DNA from: Sphingobacteriaceae bacterium
GTDB taxonomy: Bacteria; Bacteroidota; Bacteroidia; Sphingobacteriales; Sphingobacteriaceae
Length of the DNA stretch: 64,000 nucleotides
NCBI GenBank assembly: GCA_903642215.1
Contig: CAHJWG010000004.1
Span: 62,001-126,000, forward strand
Direction: 5' to 3'
Shown in pieces: positions 53,131 through 61,552 of this stretch (its first letter is position 1; the number at the start of each line of letters is the position of its first letter). Made by a program: the position numbers and the translations under genes. The notes under the pieces were generated by a model that was given only the letters and a program-made list of their open reading frames with translations, had not been told where the DNA came from and ran no database searches.

Positions 53131-53904
53131 TTATTGAATAAAATTGTAATTATAAAATGTTTTTACCCGTTCGTCGTCCGTATTAAAAACCTCGTTAAAA
53201 GTTCCTGTCCGCATAAATTTACCGTCTAAAAGCATGGCTACACGGTCACCGGTTGATTTTGCACAAGTTAAATCGTGCGTAATAATGATAGAAGAAGTTT
53301 TATAACGCTGTTGTACTTCGTTTATGAGGTGATTTATTTCGAGGCAGGTAATCGGGTCTAATCCGGCTGTTGGCTCATCATAAAGCATAATCTCCGGATT
53401 CAAAATCAGCGTTCGCGCAATTCCGATGCGTTTACGCTGCCCGCCGGAAAGTTCTGAAGGCATTTGGTTAATCGTTTGAAGCAGGCCAACTGCATCCAGT
53501 ACAGATTCTACCTGTTTATTAATTTCTTCACGAGTTAAATTTCGTTGGTTGCGTACCAGGGGAAATTCCAGGTTTCCGCGAACGGTCATGCTATCATACA
53601 AAGCACTGTTTTGAAAAGAAAAACCAATCCGTAAGCGTAATTGCTCTAATTCTTTTGTATCGAGGCTGTTTACATCCTGGCCTAAAACCCTAACAGTTCC
53701 GATGTCGGGCGTTAATAATCCTGAAATTATTTTGATCAATACTGATTTTCCGGTTCCTGATCGACCTAAAACAACTACGTTTTCACCTTGATAAACCTCT
53801 AAATTAATTCCCTTTAATACATCATAATCACCAAAAGATTTCTCCAGGTCTTTTATTTCTATAACCGGTTTGCTTCTGTCGATTGCTGCTTTTTCTTTTT
53901 CCAT
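53131..53904 (-). CDS. mlaF: ABC transporter ATP-binding protein, MlaF type
   Basis: 257 residues with all ABC motifs: Walker A VLGRSGTGKSVLIKIISGL, Q-loop FSFQNSALYDSMTVRGN, signature LSGGQRKRIGIA, Walker B IMLYDEPTAGLDP and the H-loop IIITHDL. The ALYDSMTV segment is typical of the MlaF group. It energises phospholipid transport through MlaE and MlaD, its flanking genes. Confidence 0.93.
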   Translation of the reverse strand: MEKEKAAIDRSKPVIEIKDLEKSFGDYDVLKGINLEVYQGENVVVLGRSGTGKSVLIKIISGLLTPDIGTVRVLGQDVNSLDTKELEQLRLRIGFSFQNSALYDSMTVRGNLEFPLVRNQRNLTREEINKQVESVLDAVGLLQTINQMPSELSGGQRKRIGIARTLILNPEIMLYDEPTAGLDPITCLEINHLINEVQQRYKTSSIIITHDLTCAKSTGDRVAMLLDGKFMRTGTFNEVFNTDDERVKTFYNYNFIQ

Positions 53905-53913
53905 TTGCTTATT

Positions 53914-54735
53914 TTAAACCCGGAAAAAGCCGGAAATTTGTACAATTACAATTTCTTCCACAAAAACCAGGAACATACCTAAAACCACTGCAGAATTGGC
54001 AGATTTACCAACACCTTCTGTGCCTTTATCAGAATTAAAACCCTGATAGCAACCAACCATCCCGATGGTAAAACCGAAAACGATAGATTTTATAAGGGAA
54101 GTGTTGATATCCAAAAACGAAATCGGCTCGAAAGCATCCTGGAAGAAAGCACTGATACTGGTACCTTCATTTTGGCTAACATTAAGGTAAGCACCCAGCA
54201 TGGCCACAAATGCGGTGTACATCACCAAAATCGGGATACTAACCGTAGTGGCCAAAACACGCATACAAACCAGGTACTTAAAAGGCTTCGTGGCTGATAC
54301 TTCCATGGCATCAATCTGTTCGGTAACTTTCATGGAAGCCAGTTCGGCACCGATGCTCGAACCAATTTTCCCGGCTCCGATTAATGCGGTAACCAGTGGC
54401 GCCAATGCACGAAAAATAGCAATCGAAACTAATGATGGCAACCAGGAAGTTGCACCAAATTCGGCCAGAGATGGCCGCGATTGTTTGGTAAAAACGATCC
54501 CGGTGATAAAACCGGTTAGCGTAATTAACGGAAAGGAGCGGTAACCAACTTCGTAACATTGTCTTATAAACTCTTTAAACTCATAAGGCGGCAAAAAAGC
54601 TTCCTTAAAAAAACGGAGTATAAAACGGTAAACGCTGTATATATCTTCAAAAAATACAGAAACACGCTGTAAAAACTTGGGTTTAACGGCTTCTTGTTCC
54701 TGTTCTAAAGTGGTGCTGTTGTCAAGCTTCATCAA
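53914..54735 (-). CDS. mlaE: ABC transporter permease, MlaE type
   Basis: 273 residues with five TM segments. The MlaE signature is clear: LITLTGFITGIVFTKQSRPS and IGAGKIGSSIGAELASMKVT then EQIDAME, followed by ATKPFKYLVCMRVLATTVSI. N-terminal Glu/Gln-rich extension (TTLEQEQEAVK). First gene of the Mla operon, preceded by a 357-bp divergent region with a TATATTTG box on its strand. Confidence 0.92.
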   Translation of the reverse strand: MMKLDNSTTLEQEQEAVKPKFLQRVSVFFEDIYSVYRFILRFFKEAFLPPYEFKEFIRQCYEVGYRSFPLITLTGFITGIVFTKQSRPSLAEFGATSWLPSLVSIAIFRALAPLVTALIGAGKIGSSIGAELASMKVTEQIDAMEVSATKPFKYLVCMRVLATTVSIPILVMYTAFVAMLGAYLNVSQNEGTSISAFFQDAFEPISFLDINTSLIKSIVFGFTIGMVGCYQGFNSDKGTEGVGKSANSAVVLGMFLVFVEEIVIVQISGFFRV

Positions 54736-54848
54736 AAGTGTTCAAAGTATTTCAACCGTTTTTGTTTGTGGTGGGCATAATTAAATAAACAGGAGCGCGG
54801 CTTAAATTTAAAAACTGTTGCCTGTTTATTTTTTGATTATACGATGAG

Positions 54849-54856
54849 CAAATATA
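54849..54856 (-). promoter_or_regulatory. Candidate -7 box for the Mla operon
   Basis: TATATTTG on the minus strand fits TAnnTTTG, 113 bp upstream of the mlaE start. No TTG at 17-23 bp. Confidence 0.4.
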
Positions 54857-54935
54857 GAAAGATTGAATGTTTAATCGTTTGATTAAACAAAATCTACGAT
54901 TTGATGATAAAACATTTTAAATTTAAATTTTTTGA

Positions 54936-54948
54936 TGCTTCTTTTACC
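54936..54948 (-). repeat. TAAAAGAAGYA element
   Basis: TGCTTCTTTTACC followed by GGTAAAAAG, so the element and its flank form TTTTACCGGTAAAA. Confidence 0.75.
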
Positions 54949-55092
54949 GGTAAAAAGCTGTCCTGACAAAAAACATAAACGGCAAGGTGCTGTTAAGTTC
55001 GTGTTTTGATTTTTGGTGCGAATGTTGATGACACTAAAACGAAATAATAACAGATACAAATTTTTTTACTTAAAACCTTTAAAATAATTATT

Positions 55093-55425
55093 ATGAAAAG
55101 TGAATCAAAATTAATTGCCGGAATATTAATCGGCGTTGCTGCCGGTGTTTTAGCCGGGATTTTATTAGCACCGCAAAGCGGAGAAGACAGCCAGGAAGCA
55201 GTTTCTGACGCAGCTTCTGATTTTGGTGATAAGTTGAAAGATAAGTTTGTTGATTTGGTAGAAGAAGCAAGTGAACTAAAAGAATCTTTAGGTGAAAAAA
55301 TCTCTTCTAAACTTGATGATTTAATCAATTTGATTTCCTCAAAAACAGCTGATGCAAGAGATTGGGCAAGCGACAAAGCGAGTGCTGCTGCAGAGGAAGC
55401 AGAGGATTTGAAAAACAGAGGTTAA
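55093..55425 (+). CDS. YtxH domain-containing protein
   Basis: 110 residues. One Ala/Gly-rich TM-like segment (LIAGILIGVAAGVLAGILLA then PQSGEDS) is the YtxH signature, followed by a long amphipathic, acidic/basic helix (FGDKLKDKFVDLVEEASELK onward). General stress-type small membrane proteins in Bacteroidota; molecular role unknown. A strong terminator follows. Confidence 0.85.
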   Translation: MKSESKLIAGILIGVAAGVLAGILLAPQSGEDSQEAVSDAASDFGDKLKDKFVDLVEEASELKESLGEKISSKLDDLINLISSKTADARDWASDKASAAAEEAEDLKNRG

Positions 55426-55450
55426 TAATTAAACCGTTTTTTTTTAAGGT

Positions 55451-55483
55451 AAAAGCTTCCCGAAAATTTGGGAAGCTTTTTTT
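55451..55483 (+). terminator. Rho-independent terminator after the YtxH gene
   Basis: AAAAGCTTCCC and GGGAAGCTTTT pair around GAAAATTT, with a run of T. Confidence 0.9.
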
Positions 55484-55501
55484 ATGTGCAAAATTTTATG
55501 T

Positions 55502-55514
55502 GATAAAAGAAGTA
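55502..55514 (+). repeat. TAAAAGAAGYA element after the YtxH gene
   Basis: TTTTATGTGATAAAAGAAGT then A, sense, 76 bp past the stop and beyond the terminator. Confidence 0.75.
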
Positions 55515-55550
55515 TGTAGCGGTTGGAATTTCGATTGGTATTTTCCCGGT

Positions 55551-56423
55551 TTATCCAAATAAATCACTGCTTAAATAACGGTCGCCGCGATCACAGGCGA
55601 TAAATACAATTACACCGCTTTCTATTTCTGATGCTATTTTAAGTGCAGCAGTTAAAGCACCACCGCTGCTCATTCCGGCAAAAATCCCTTCTGTCCGCGC
55701 TAATTTACGTGTCATATCTGTTGCTTCAGCCTGAGAAATATCAATAATCCGATCAACTCGTTTGGCATCAAAAATTTCGGGCAAATAAGCTGCGGGCCAC
55801 CTGCGGATACCCGGAATGGAAGATTCTTCTGTTGGCTGGCAACCTATGATTTGCACGTTCGAGTTCTTCTCCTTTAAAAACATCGAGTTGCCCATGATGG
55901 AACCGGTTGTACCCATCGAACTTACAAAATGCGTGATTTTGCCGTTGGTATCGCGCCAGATTTCCGGTCCGGTAGTTTTATAATGCGCCAGGTAATTATC
56001 TTTATTGCCAAACTGGTTCATTAAAAAATATTCTCCTTTTGCTGCTTTTTCGATCGCATAATCCCGGCAGGCTTCAATCCCTTCCAGTAAAGTAACTTTC
56101 GCACCAAAAGCTTCCATTGTCAACACACGTTCTTTGGTAGAATTGGAAGGCATCACCAGTTCAATTTCCAGATCAAACAAACGAGCAATCATAGCCAGCG
56201 CAATGCCGGTATTGCCGCTGGTTGCTTCTATTAACTTGGTGCCTGGTTTAATTTCGCCGCGTTCCATCGCACTGCGCACCATGTTTAAAGCAGCTCGGTC
56301 TTTTACACTTCCGCCCGGGTTATTTCCTTCCAATTTGGCATAAATTTTAACCTGCCGATTTGGGTTTAACCGGTTAATTTCTACCAAAGGCGTATTGCCG
56401 ATCAGATCTATAATTCCTGCCAT
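55551..56423 (-). CDS. cysM: Cysteine synthase (CysM/CysK family)
   Basis: 290 residues, a fold-type II PLP enzyme making cysteine from O-acetylserine and sulfide. PLP lysine in NNPGGSVKDRAALNMV, the substrate loop EATSGNTGIALAMIA, the phosphate loop SSMGTTGSIMG, and EGIFAGMSSGGALTAAL. Length and the RRWPAAYLPEIFDAKRVD segment are closer to CysM. It follows the serine acetyltransferase gene by 7 bp, so both steps are co-transcribed. Confidence 0.92.
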   Translation of the reverse strand: MAGIIDLIGNTPLVEINRLNPNRQVKIYAKLEGNNPGGSVKDRAALNMVRSAMERGEIKPGTKLIEATSGNTGIALAMIARLFDLEIELVMPSNSTKERVLTMEAFGAKVTLLEGIEACRDYAIEKAAKGEYFLMNQFGNKDNYLAHYKTTGPEIWRDTNGKITHFVSSMGTTGSIMGNSMFLKEKNSNVQIIGCQPTEESSIPGIRRWPAAYLPEIFDAKRVDRIIDISQAEATDMTRKLARTEGIFAGMSSGGALTAALKIASEIESGVIVFIACDRGDRYLSSDLFG

Positions 56424-56430
56424 AATGATT

Positions 56431-57243
56431 TTAATTGTTAATTTTACCTGTAATTACTTCAATATTAGGCTTGTGGTAAACTACAGAACCCGGCGGCACA
56501 CTTTTAGTTAGCCATACATTCCCGCCGATAATACTATTTGCGCCGATAACCGTATCACCGCCCAAAATAGTTGCGCCCGAGTAAATTACAACGCCGTCTT
56601 CCACGGTTGGGTGGCGTTTAATATTAGCCATATTTTTATTCACGCTCATGGCTCCCAAAGTAACACCCTGATACAGTTTTACATGATTGCCGATTGTACA
56701 AGTTTCGCCGATAACAGTTCCGGTTCCATGATCAATGTGCAAATGTTCTCCGATGATGGCAGCCGGATGGATATCAATTCCGGTTTTAGAATGTGCGTAT
56801 TCCGTTAAAATACGCGGCAAAAGCGGCACATTTATTTGTAGCAGTGCGTGGGCAATCCGGTAAAAAGAAATAGCGTAAAAACCAGGATAAGTGCGCACTA
56901 CTTCAAATTCTGTTTTTGCAGCCGGATCTCCGTTAAAAATTGCTTTTACATCTGTATTTAAGATGCGGTAAAGCTCCGGAACCTGATCGAAAAAAACTTC
57001 CGTTAACTGGAAATTGTCGCAATGCCAGCAAGCACCGGTGGCTTCCATAATTGTAAAAAGCTCTTTTTTTAGAAAAGTAAAAACTTCTTTTAACTCATTA
57101 ATTGTGTTGAAAGGAATTTTAGATCGTTCGGGATAGAGCAAACCAATTAGCTTTAAAGCCCACAAAGCAATCTCATCATTGGAAGGAACGGATTCCAGCT
57201 GCTGCTTTTTATTAAATAAATGCTTGTAAAATTCCTGCTCCAT
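56431..57243 (-). CDS. cysE: Serine O-acetyltransferase (EpsC/CysE type)
   Basis: 270 residues. The C-terminal half is a left-handed beta helix: IHPAAIIGEHLHIDHGTGTV then IGETCTIGNHVKLYQGVTLG, and ILGGDTVIGANSIIGGNVWL. Catalytic His/Asp are in HIDHGTG. The N-terminus matches EpsC-type enzymes. It supplies O-acetylserine to the downstream cysteine synthase. Confidence 0.92.
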   Translation of the reverse strand: MEQEFYKHLFNKKQQLESVPSNDEIALWALKLIGLLYPERSKIPFNTINELKEVFTFLKKELFTIMEATGACWHCDNFQLTEVFFDQVPELYRILNTDVKAIFNGDPAAKTEFEVVRTYPGFYAISFYRIAHALLQINVPLLPRILTEYAHSKTGIDIHPAAIIGEHLHIDHGTGTVIGETCTIGNHVKLYQGVTLGAMSVNKNMANIKRHPTVEDGVVIYSGATILGGDTVIGANSIIGGNVWLTKSVPPGSVVYHKPNIEVITGKINN

Positions 57244-57471
57244 ACAATTATTTCAGCTGGTTTAAGCTGTAAAAATTAAATATGCAATTGTATGAATTTG
57301 TATTTGATCTGATTGTAAAAAAGAAAAAGCGTATTATTTCAGCAAAAAATATCAGGCAAACTTATTTCTAATTGCTTATTTATTTTGATATTTGATTATC
57401 AACCTAAATAATCAAACAAAATCAGTTAAAATATAATTTCAAAAACTGATTTATGTTTGATGATTTGTTGC

Positions 57472-57484
57472 CATAAAAGAAGTA
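57472..57484 (+). repeat. TAAAAGAAGYA element at a ribosome-binding position
   Basis: CATAAAAGAAGTA ends two bases before the ATG at 57487, so its AGAAG could act as a weak Shine-Dalgarno. Confidence 0.65.
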
Positions 57485-57486
57485 CT

Positions 57487-57804
57487 ATGAAAAACCAGTT
57501 ATTACAGGAACTATCTGTACTGCACGAAAAAGTGGCAGCCATAAAAGTTTACGACCGTGAAAATGCTTCGCTGCTCGGAAAATATACGCAGGAGTTTGAA
57601 GCACTTTTAACCCGTTTGTTAACTTTTAATACAGAAAGTTTTAAAAGTATTGTAGCTGATTATCACAAAAATACTACCGGTGAAGCATATACTTCTGCAA
57701 CAGATTTGCATGATGATACTGATAACAGTAACGGTTTTTATGCGAGTGTTGCGAACTTGAACAACAATATTAACGACTCCATTGAGATAGTTAACGGACT
57801 GTAA
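57487..57804 (+). CDS. Hypothetical small soluble protein
   Basis: About 105 residues from ATG 57487 (MKNQLLQELSVLHEKVAAIK); an upstream ATG at 57457 would put ten Cys/His-rich residues over the element. The first 70 residues predict helices, and the tail is Asn/Asp/Thr-rich (DLHDDTDNSNGFYASVANLN). No family was recognised. Its stop abuts the stop codon of the convergent kdsB gene with no spacer. Confidence 0.6.
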   Translation: MKNQLLQELSVLHEKVAAIKVYDRENASLLGKYTQEFEALLTRLLTFNTESFKSIVADYHKNTTGEAYTSATDLHDDTDNSNGFYASVANLNNNINDSIEIVNGL

Positions 57805-58554
57805 TCAGCTGTTAGGGTCAATATAATTTTTGAGGATTTTTTCCAGATCTGCAGGCGTATCTACGGCTAATGTTTCCAATTCGGTTTCGGCGGCTTTTAT
57901 GCGATAACCGTTTTCAATCCAGCGCAGTTGTTCTAAACTTTCGGCTTTTTCCAAGGATGAAACCGGCAGTTTTGTAATTTCCTGCAACACATTTGCACGA
58001 TAACCATAAATACCGATGTGTTTGTAAAACGTATGATATTGCAGCCAGTTTTGCATTTGCTGGTTGCGGAGATAAGGTATTACAGAACGCGAAAAATAAA
58101 CAGCTTCAGAGTTTTGGTTTAAAATAACTTTTGGCGTATTGAAGTTATGGAGTTCTTCATCTGTCTCAATTTTTTTCACCAAAGTGGCCAATTCTGTTTT
58201 TTGATCGTTAAAACAAGCAGCAACTTTGGCAATTTGGTTTAGGTTGATAAAAGGCTCGTCGCCCTGAATATTAATCACAACCTCAAATTCCGGTAAAGCA
58301 GCAGAAATTTCGGCACAACGATCTGTTCCGCTTTGATGGTTTTCGGAAGTCATCATCGCCAAACCACCAAATGCTAAAACATGGTTAAAAATGCGTTCAT
58401 CGTCTGTGGCAACAATTACTTTTTCCAATAAACTGCATTGAGAAGCTTGCTCGTAAACTCGCCTGATCATACTTTTTCCGGCAATATCTGCCAACGGCTT
58501 TCCCGGAAAACGGCCGGAAGCATAACGGGCAGGAATAATACCGATGATTTTCAT
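57805..58554 (-). CDS. kdsB: 3-deoxy-manno-octulosonate cytidylyltransferase
   Basis: 249 residues. Activates Kdo with CTP to CMP-Kdo for lipopolysaccharide. The start KIIGIIPARYASGRFPGKPL, VIVATDDERIF, the substrate-contact SENHQSGTDRCAE and INIQGDEPFI are diagnostic. Confirms a Gram-negative, LPS-type envelope. Monocistronic. Confidence 0.95.
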   Translation of the reverse strand: MKIIGIIPARYASGRFPGKPLADIAGKSMIRRVYEQASQCSLLEKVIVATDDERIFNHVLAFGGLAMMTSENHQSGTDRCAEISAALPEFEVVINIQGDEPFINLNQIAKVAACFNDQKTELATLVKKIETDEELHNFNTPKVILNQNSEAVYFSRSVIPYLRNQQMQNWLQYHTFYKHIGIYGYRANVLQEITKLPVSSLEKAESLEQLRWIENGYRIKAAETELETLAVDTPADLEKILKNYIDPNS

Positions 58555-58617
58555 TTTTTAGTTAAAGGTTTTGAGTTACAAGTTGCCTGTTCTTAGTTTG
58601 TTTACCAATTTTATGTT

Positions 58618-58630
58618 GATAAAAGAAGCA
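58618..58630 (+). repeat. TAAAAGAAGYA element
   Basis: TTTTATGTTGATAAAAGAAG then CA between kdsB and the nucleoside kinase gene, antisense to both. Confidence 0.75.
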
Positions 58631-58691
58631 TTATTAAACATGCTGTCATTACCCAAAACCGGCAACCCACACTTTAAAACGGACAACTAAC

Positions 58692-59306
58692 CTAAAATAA
58701 TCCATTAATTTCTACCTCAATTTTTTCAATAATAGCACTTAAATCTTCGGTATTATTGGCAAAATCTAACTTGTCTTTATCCAAAATCAGCAGTTTACCG
58801 CTGTTGTAACTTTTAATCCATTTTTCATATTTTTCATTAAGTTTGGATAGATAATCCAGCCGGATACCAATCTCATATTCGCGGCCGCGTCGCTGGATAT
58901 TATTAACTAAAGTTGGCACCGAAGCTTTCAGATAAATTAGTAAATCCGGCGGTTTGATAAAGGAAGTGATGTTGTCGAAAATTTTGCGATAGTTGTTATA
59001 ATCGCGCTCCGTCATCAAATCCATATCCCGCAAATTGGCCGCAAAAATGAAAGCATCTTCATAAATTGTTCGATCCTGAATGATGTTGGCTTTGCTTTTC
59101 TGAATCTCCATAATTTGCTGGAAACGGCTGTTCAAAAAAAAGATTTGCAAATTGAAACTCCAGCGTTTCATATCGCTGTAAAAATCTTCCAGATAAGGGT
59201 TATTATCTACCGATTCATACTGCGGCTGCCAGCCATAATTTTTGGCTAAAAGTTCAGTCAGCGTGGTTTTTCCGGCTCCGATATTTCCAACAACGGCGAT
59301 GTGCAT
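58692..59306 (-). CDS. Deoxynucleoside kinase (dNK/dGK family)
   Basis: 204 residues. Phosphorylates deoxynucleosides in the salvage pathway. P-loop IAVVGNIGAGKTTLTELLA, the DRTIYEDAFIFA motif (catalytic/ERS-like), and the lid RRGREYEIGIRLDYL, ending LILDKDKLDF. Specificity (dA/dG or dC) cannot be read off. Monocistronic. Confidence 0.88.
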   Translation of the reverse strand: MHIAVVGNIGAGKTTLTELLAKNYGWQPQYESVDNNPYLEDFYSDMKRWSFNLQIFFLNSRFQQIMEIQKSKANIIQDRTIYEDAFIFAANLRDMDLMTERDYNNYRKIFDNITSFIKPPDLLIYLKASVPTLVNNIQRRGREYEIGIRLDYLSKLNEKYEKWIKSYNSGKLLILDKDKLDFANNTEDLSAIIEKIEVEINGLF

Positions 59307-59315
59307 TTTGGTGAT

Positions 59316-59395
59316 GGTTTTTAGTTAATGGTTGATAGAATAAGTAAATCGACTATTAGTTTTTGGCTATCAACCATAAACTATTATCTATAAAC
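59316..59395. repeat. Inverted repeat (GGTTGATAG...CTATCAACC) between dNK and trpS
   Basis: Arms GTTTTTAGTTAATGGTTG then ATAG (59317-59338) and CTATCAACCATAAACTAT (59367-59384, continuing to 59395) pair across 28 bases. Confidence 0.6.
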
Positions 59396-59399
59396 TTCC

Positions 59400-60395
59400 T
59401 CAAAATTTTCTGAATCCGATAATTTCCCGAACTTCTTTCAGCGTTTTTTGGGCGCTTTCACGGGCTTTTACGGCTCCAAAACGACTCACTTGTCGTAAGT
59501 ATGATTCATTTTTGGCAATATCTTCAATTTTTTCGCGGATAGGAGCAGTGGCGAGGATCATATCTTCGGCCAGCTGCTTCTTAAAATCGCCGTAACGGAT
59601 TTGGCATTTATCGTAAAGTTCCTCAAAATGCGTTAAAGTATCTGCGGAGGAAACCACTTGCATCAAATCAAAAAGGTTCTGAATTTCGGTTGGTTTAGGT
59701 TGATTTTCTACTGTCGGCCCACTATCCGTAACGGCGCGCATTACTTTTTTGCGTATTATTTCCGGCGAATCAGAAAGAAAAACTGCATTGCCTTCACCTT
59801 CAGATTTTCCCATTTTCCCTTTACCATCCAAACCCGGAATTTTTACTAAATTTTCGCCAAAGCTAAAAGCGTATGGTTCCGGGAAAAATTCATGCTGATA
59901 CAAACGGTTAAATCGATTGCCAAACGTGCGCGCCATCTCCAGATGCTGTTCCTGATCTTTTCCAACCGGAACTTTTGTAGCGCGGTGCATCAAAATATCG
60001 GCCGTCATCAAAACCGGATAAGTAAGCAAACCGGCGTTCACATTTTCAGGTTGTGATCGAATTTTATCTTTAAAAGAAGCACTGCGTTCCAGCTCGCCCA
60101 AATAAGAATTCATGTTGAGGTACAAGTACAATTCTGTTACTTCCGGCACTTCAGATTGAATGTAAATCGTTGCTTTTTCCGGATCGATGCCGGCTGCCAG
60201 ATATTCTACCAAAACCTGTTTCACATTCTGGTGCAAATCGGCCGGCGTTGGGTGCGTGGTAAGCGAATGCAGATCGGCAATGAAGAAAAAGCAGTTAAAC
60301 TCATGCTGCATTTTTACGAAGTTTTGCACCGCGCCGTAGTAATTTCCCAAATGCAGTTTTCCGGTAGATCGGATGCCGCTGACAACAGTTTCCAT
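59400..60395 (-). CDS. trpS: Tryptophan-tRNA ligase
   Basis: About 331 residues from the ATG at 60393-60395 (METVVSGIRSTGKLHLGNYY); a longer start at 60461 overlaps the divergent acyltransferase gene. Class Ic synthetase: the HIGH-type motif is HLGNYYGA, the KMSKS-type motif is GKGKMGKSEGEGN. TYPVLMTADILMHRATKVPVGKD is conserved in the family. An element copy lies inside (60071). Confidence 0.96.
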   Translation of the reverse strand: METVVSGIRSTGKLHLGNYYGAVQNFVKMQHEFNCFFFIADLHSLTTHPTPADLHQNVKQVLVEYLAAGIDPEKATIYIQSEVPEVTELYLYLNMNSYLGELERSASFKDKIRSQPENVNAGLLTYPVLMTADILMHRATKVPVGKDQEQHLEMARTFGNRFNRLYQHEFFPEPYAFSFGENLVKIPGLDGKGKMGKSEGEGNAVFLSDSPEIIRKKVMRAVTDSGPTVENQPKPTEIQNLFDLMQVVSSADTLTHFEELYDKCQIRYGDFKKQLAEDMILATAPIREKIEDIAKNESYLRQVSRFGAVKARESAQKTLKEVREIIGFRKF

Positions 60396-60434
60396 AGGCG
60401 GCGAAAGTAAGGATTTTTTATATTTTTGATGCTG

Positions 60435-61178
60435 ATGAAATTGATCGCCCGCAAGCTGCACACTTACTTTTACCTATTTTGCGTGCTGTTTTTATACCTG
60501 TTTTTTCATTCGTTTTTTTATTACTTCTCCCGAAAACCTGAACGTTACCTCACCTTAAACAAGCTGCGCACCAAATGGGCAAAATGGAGTTCGGCCATGA
60601 GCGGCATTTTTTACCGGTTGGAATTTGAAGTTGAACTTGATCGAAAAAAAACCTGTGTCATCTGCCCAAATCATACTTCAAACCTGGATGTTTCCTGGGC
60701 AACTTTAATCCCACAAGGTAATTTTAGTTTTATGGGAAAAGAAGAATTACTGCAAAACCCAACAACTAAATTGTTTTTTAAAACGATTGACATCACCGTA
60801 AAACGCGACAGTAATATTTCTGCTTTCAGAGCTTTCAAACGAGCTTCCGAATATTTGAAAAGCGATATTTCAATGATTATTTTTCCCGAAGGAAAAATAG
60901 CAGAAGATTATCCGCCGCAATTGCAGGAGTTTAAAATCGGCCCGTTTCGGCTGGCTATTGAGCAGCAGGTTCCCGTTGTCCCGGTTACTTCTTTTAACAC
61001 CTGGAAAACTTTGTGGGACGATGGTTTAAAATATGGTAGCCAGCCCGGAATTTGTGCTATTTTCGTGCATAAACCAATAGAAACCGTAGGTTTGAAACTG
61101 ACAGATGCTGATGCTTTACGCGAGGAAGTTTTCCGTATCATCAACCAAAAATTAAAGGATTATGAAGATCGATATTAA
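60435..61178 (+). CDS. 1-acyl-sn-glycerol-3-phosphate acyltransferase (PlsC type)
   Basis: About 247 residues. Candidate starts are ATG 60429 and 60435; the latter (MKLIARKLHTYFYLF) is taken. An N-terminal membrane helix (FYLFCVLFLYLFFHSFFYYF) precedes the PlsC domain: NHTSNLDVSW (the HX4D motif), FMGKEELLQ, and FPEGKIAEDY. It makes phosphatidic acid. Its 3' end overlaps gatC by 17 nt. Confidence 0.9.
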   Translation: MKLIARKLHTYFYLFCVLFLYLFFHSFFYYFSRKPERYLTLNKLRTKWAKWSSAMSGIFYRLEFEVELDRKKTCVICPNHTSNLDVSWATLIPQGNFSFMGKEELLQNPTTKLFFKTIDITVKRDSNISAFRAFKRASEYLKSDISMIIFPEGKIAEDYPPQLQEFKIGPFRLAIEQQVPVVPVTSFNTWKTLWDDGLKYGSQPGICAIFVHKPIETVGLKLTDADALREEVFRIINQKLKDYEDRY

Positions 61179-61449
61179 TACGGTAGATAAAATTGCCAAG
61201 CTTGCACGGTTGGAAATTGCGCCGGAAGAAAAAGAAAACGTAATTAAAGACCTTAGCAAAATTTTGTCTTTTATGGAGAAGCTGAACGAGTTGGATACAA
61301 CCGGAGTAGAACCTTTGGTTTATATGAGTGCCGGCGTGAACATCACCAGAAATGATGTGGTAAAAGAAGTAATCACCCACGAGGAAGCTTTGCAAAACGC
61401 GCCCGATCACGACGAAAATTATTTCAAAATCCCAAAAGTGATAGGATAA
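61162..61449 (+). CDS. gatC: Aspartyl/glutamyl-tRNA amidotransferase subunit C
   Basis: 95 residues, usual length for GatC, the clamp subunit of GatCAB that amidates mischarged Glu-tRNA(Gln) and Asp-tRNA(Asn). Start IDINTVDKIAKLARLEIAPE, middle NELDTTGVEPLVYM and end NRDDV-type (NITRNDVVKEVIT) are typical. It starts within the preceding acyltransferase gene (17-nt overlap). GatA/GatB are not in this window. Confidence 0.93.
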   Translation: MKIDINTVDKIAKLARLEIAPEEKENVIKDLSKILSFMEKLNELDTTGVEPLVYMSAGVNITRNDVVKEVITHEEALQNAPDHDENYFKIPKVIG

Positions 61450-61528
61450 GCTGTCAGCAATCAGCTGTCAGCCACTTTTATAATCCGACCTGCTTTTAGC
61501 TGAAAGCTGATTGCTAAAGGCTGATAGC
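61448..61528. repeat. Inverted repeat (AGCTGTCAGCAATCAGC family)
   Basis: Arms AAGCTGTCAGCAATCAGC (61448) and GCTGAAAGCTGATTGCT (61499) pair across 26 bases; a related palindrome lies at 37847-37951. Confidence 0.65.
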
Positions 61529-61552
61529 ATTTACATAATTAATTCCATCAGC

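Larger units (their letters stand above)
54736..55092. other. Divergent 357-bp gap between mlaE and the YtxH gene
   Basis: No gene was found. AT-rich; contains a -7 box for mlaE and one TAAAAGAAGYA element within a TTTTACCGGTAAAA palindrome. Confidence 0.5.

Noticed and set aside
57082-57094. AACTTCTTTTAAC inside cysE as an element copy
   Set aside because: It lacks the conserved G/A-C start of the motif and encodes a normal Lys-Glu-Val segment.
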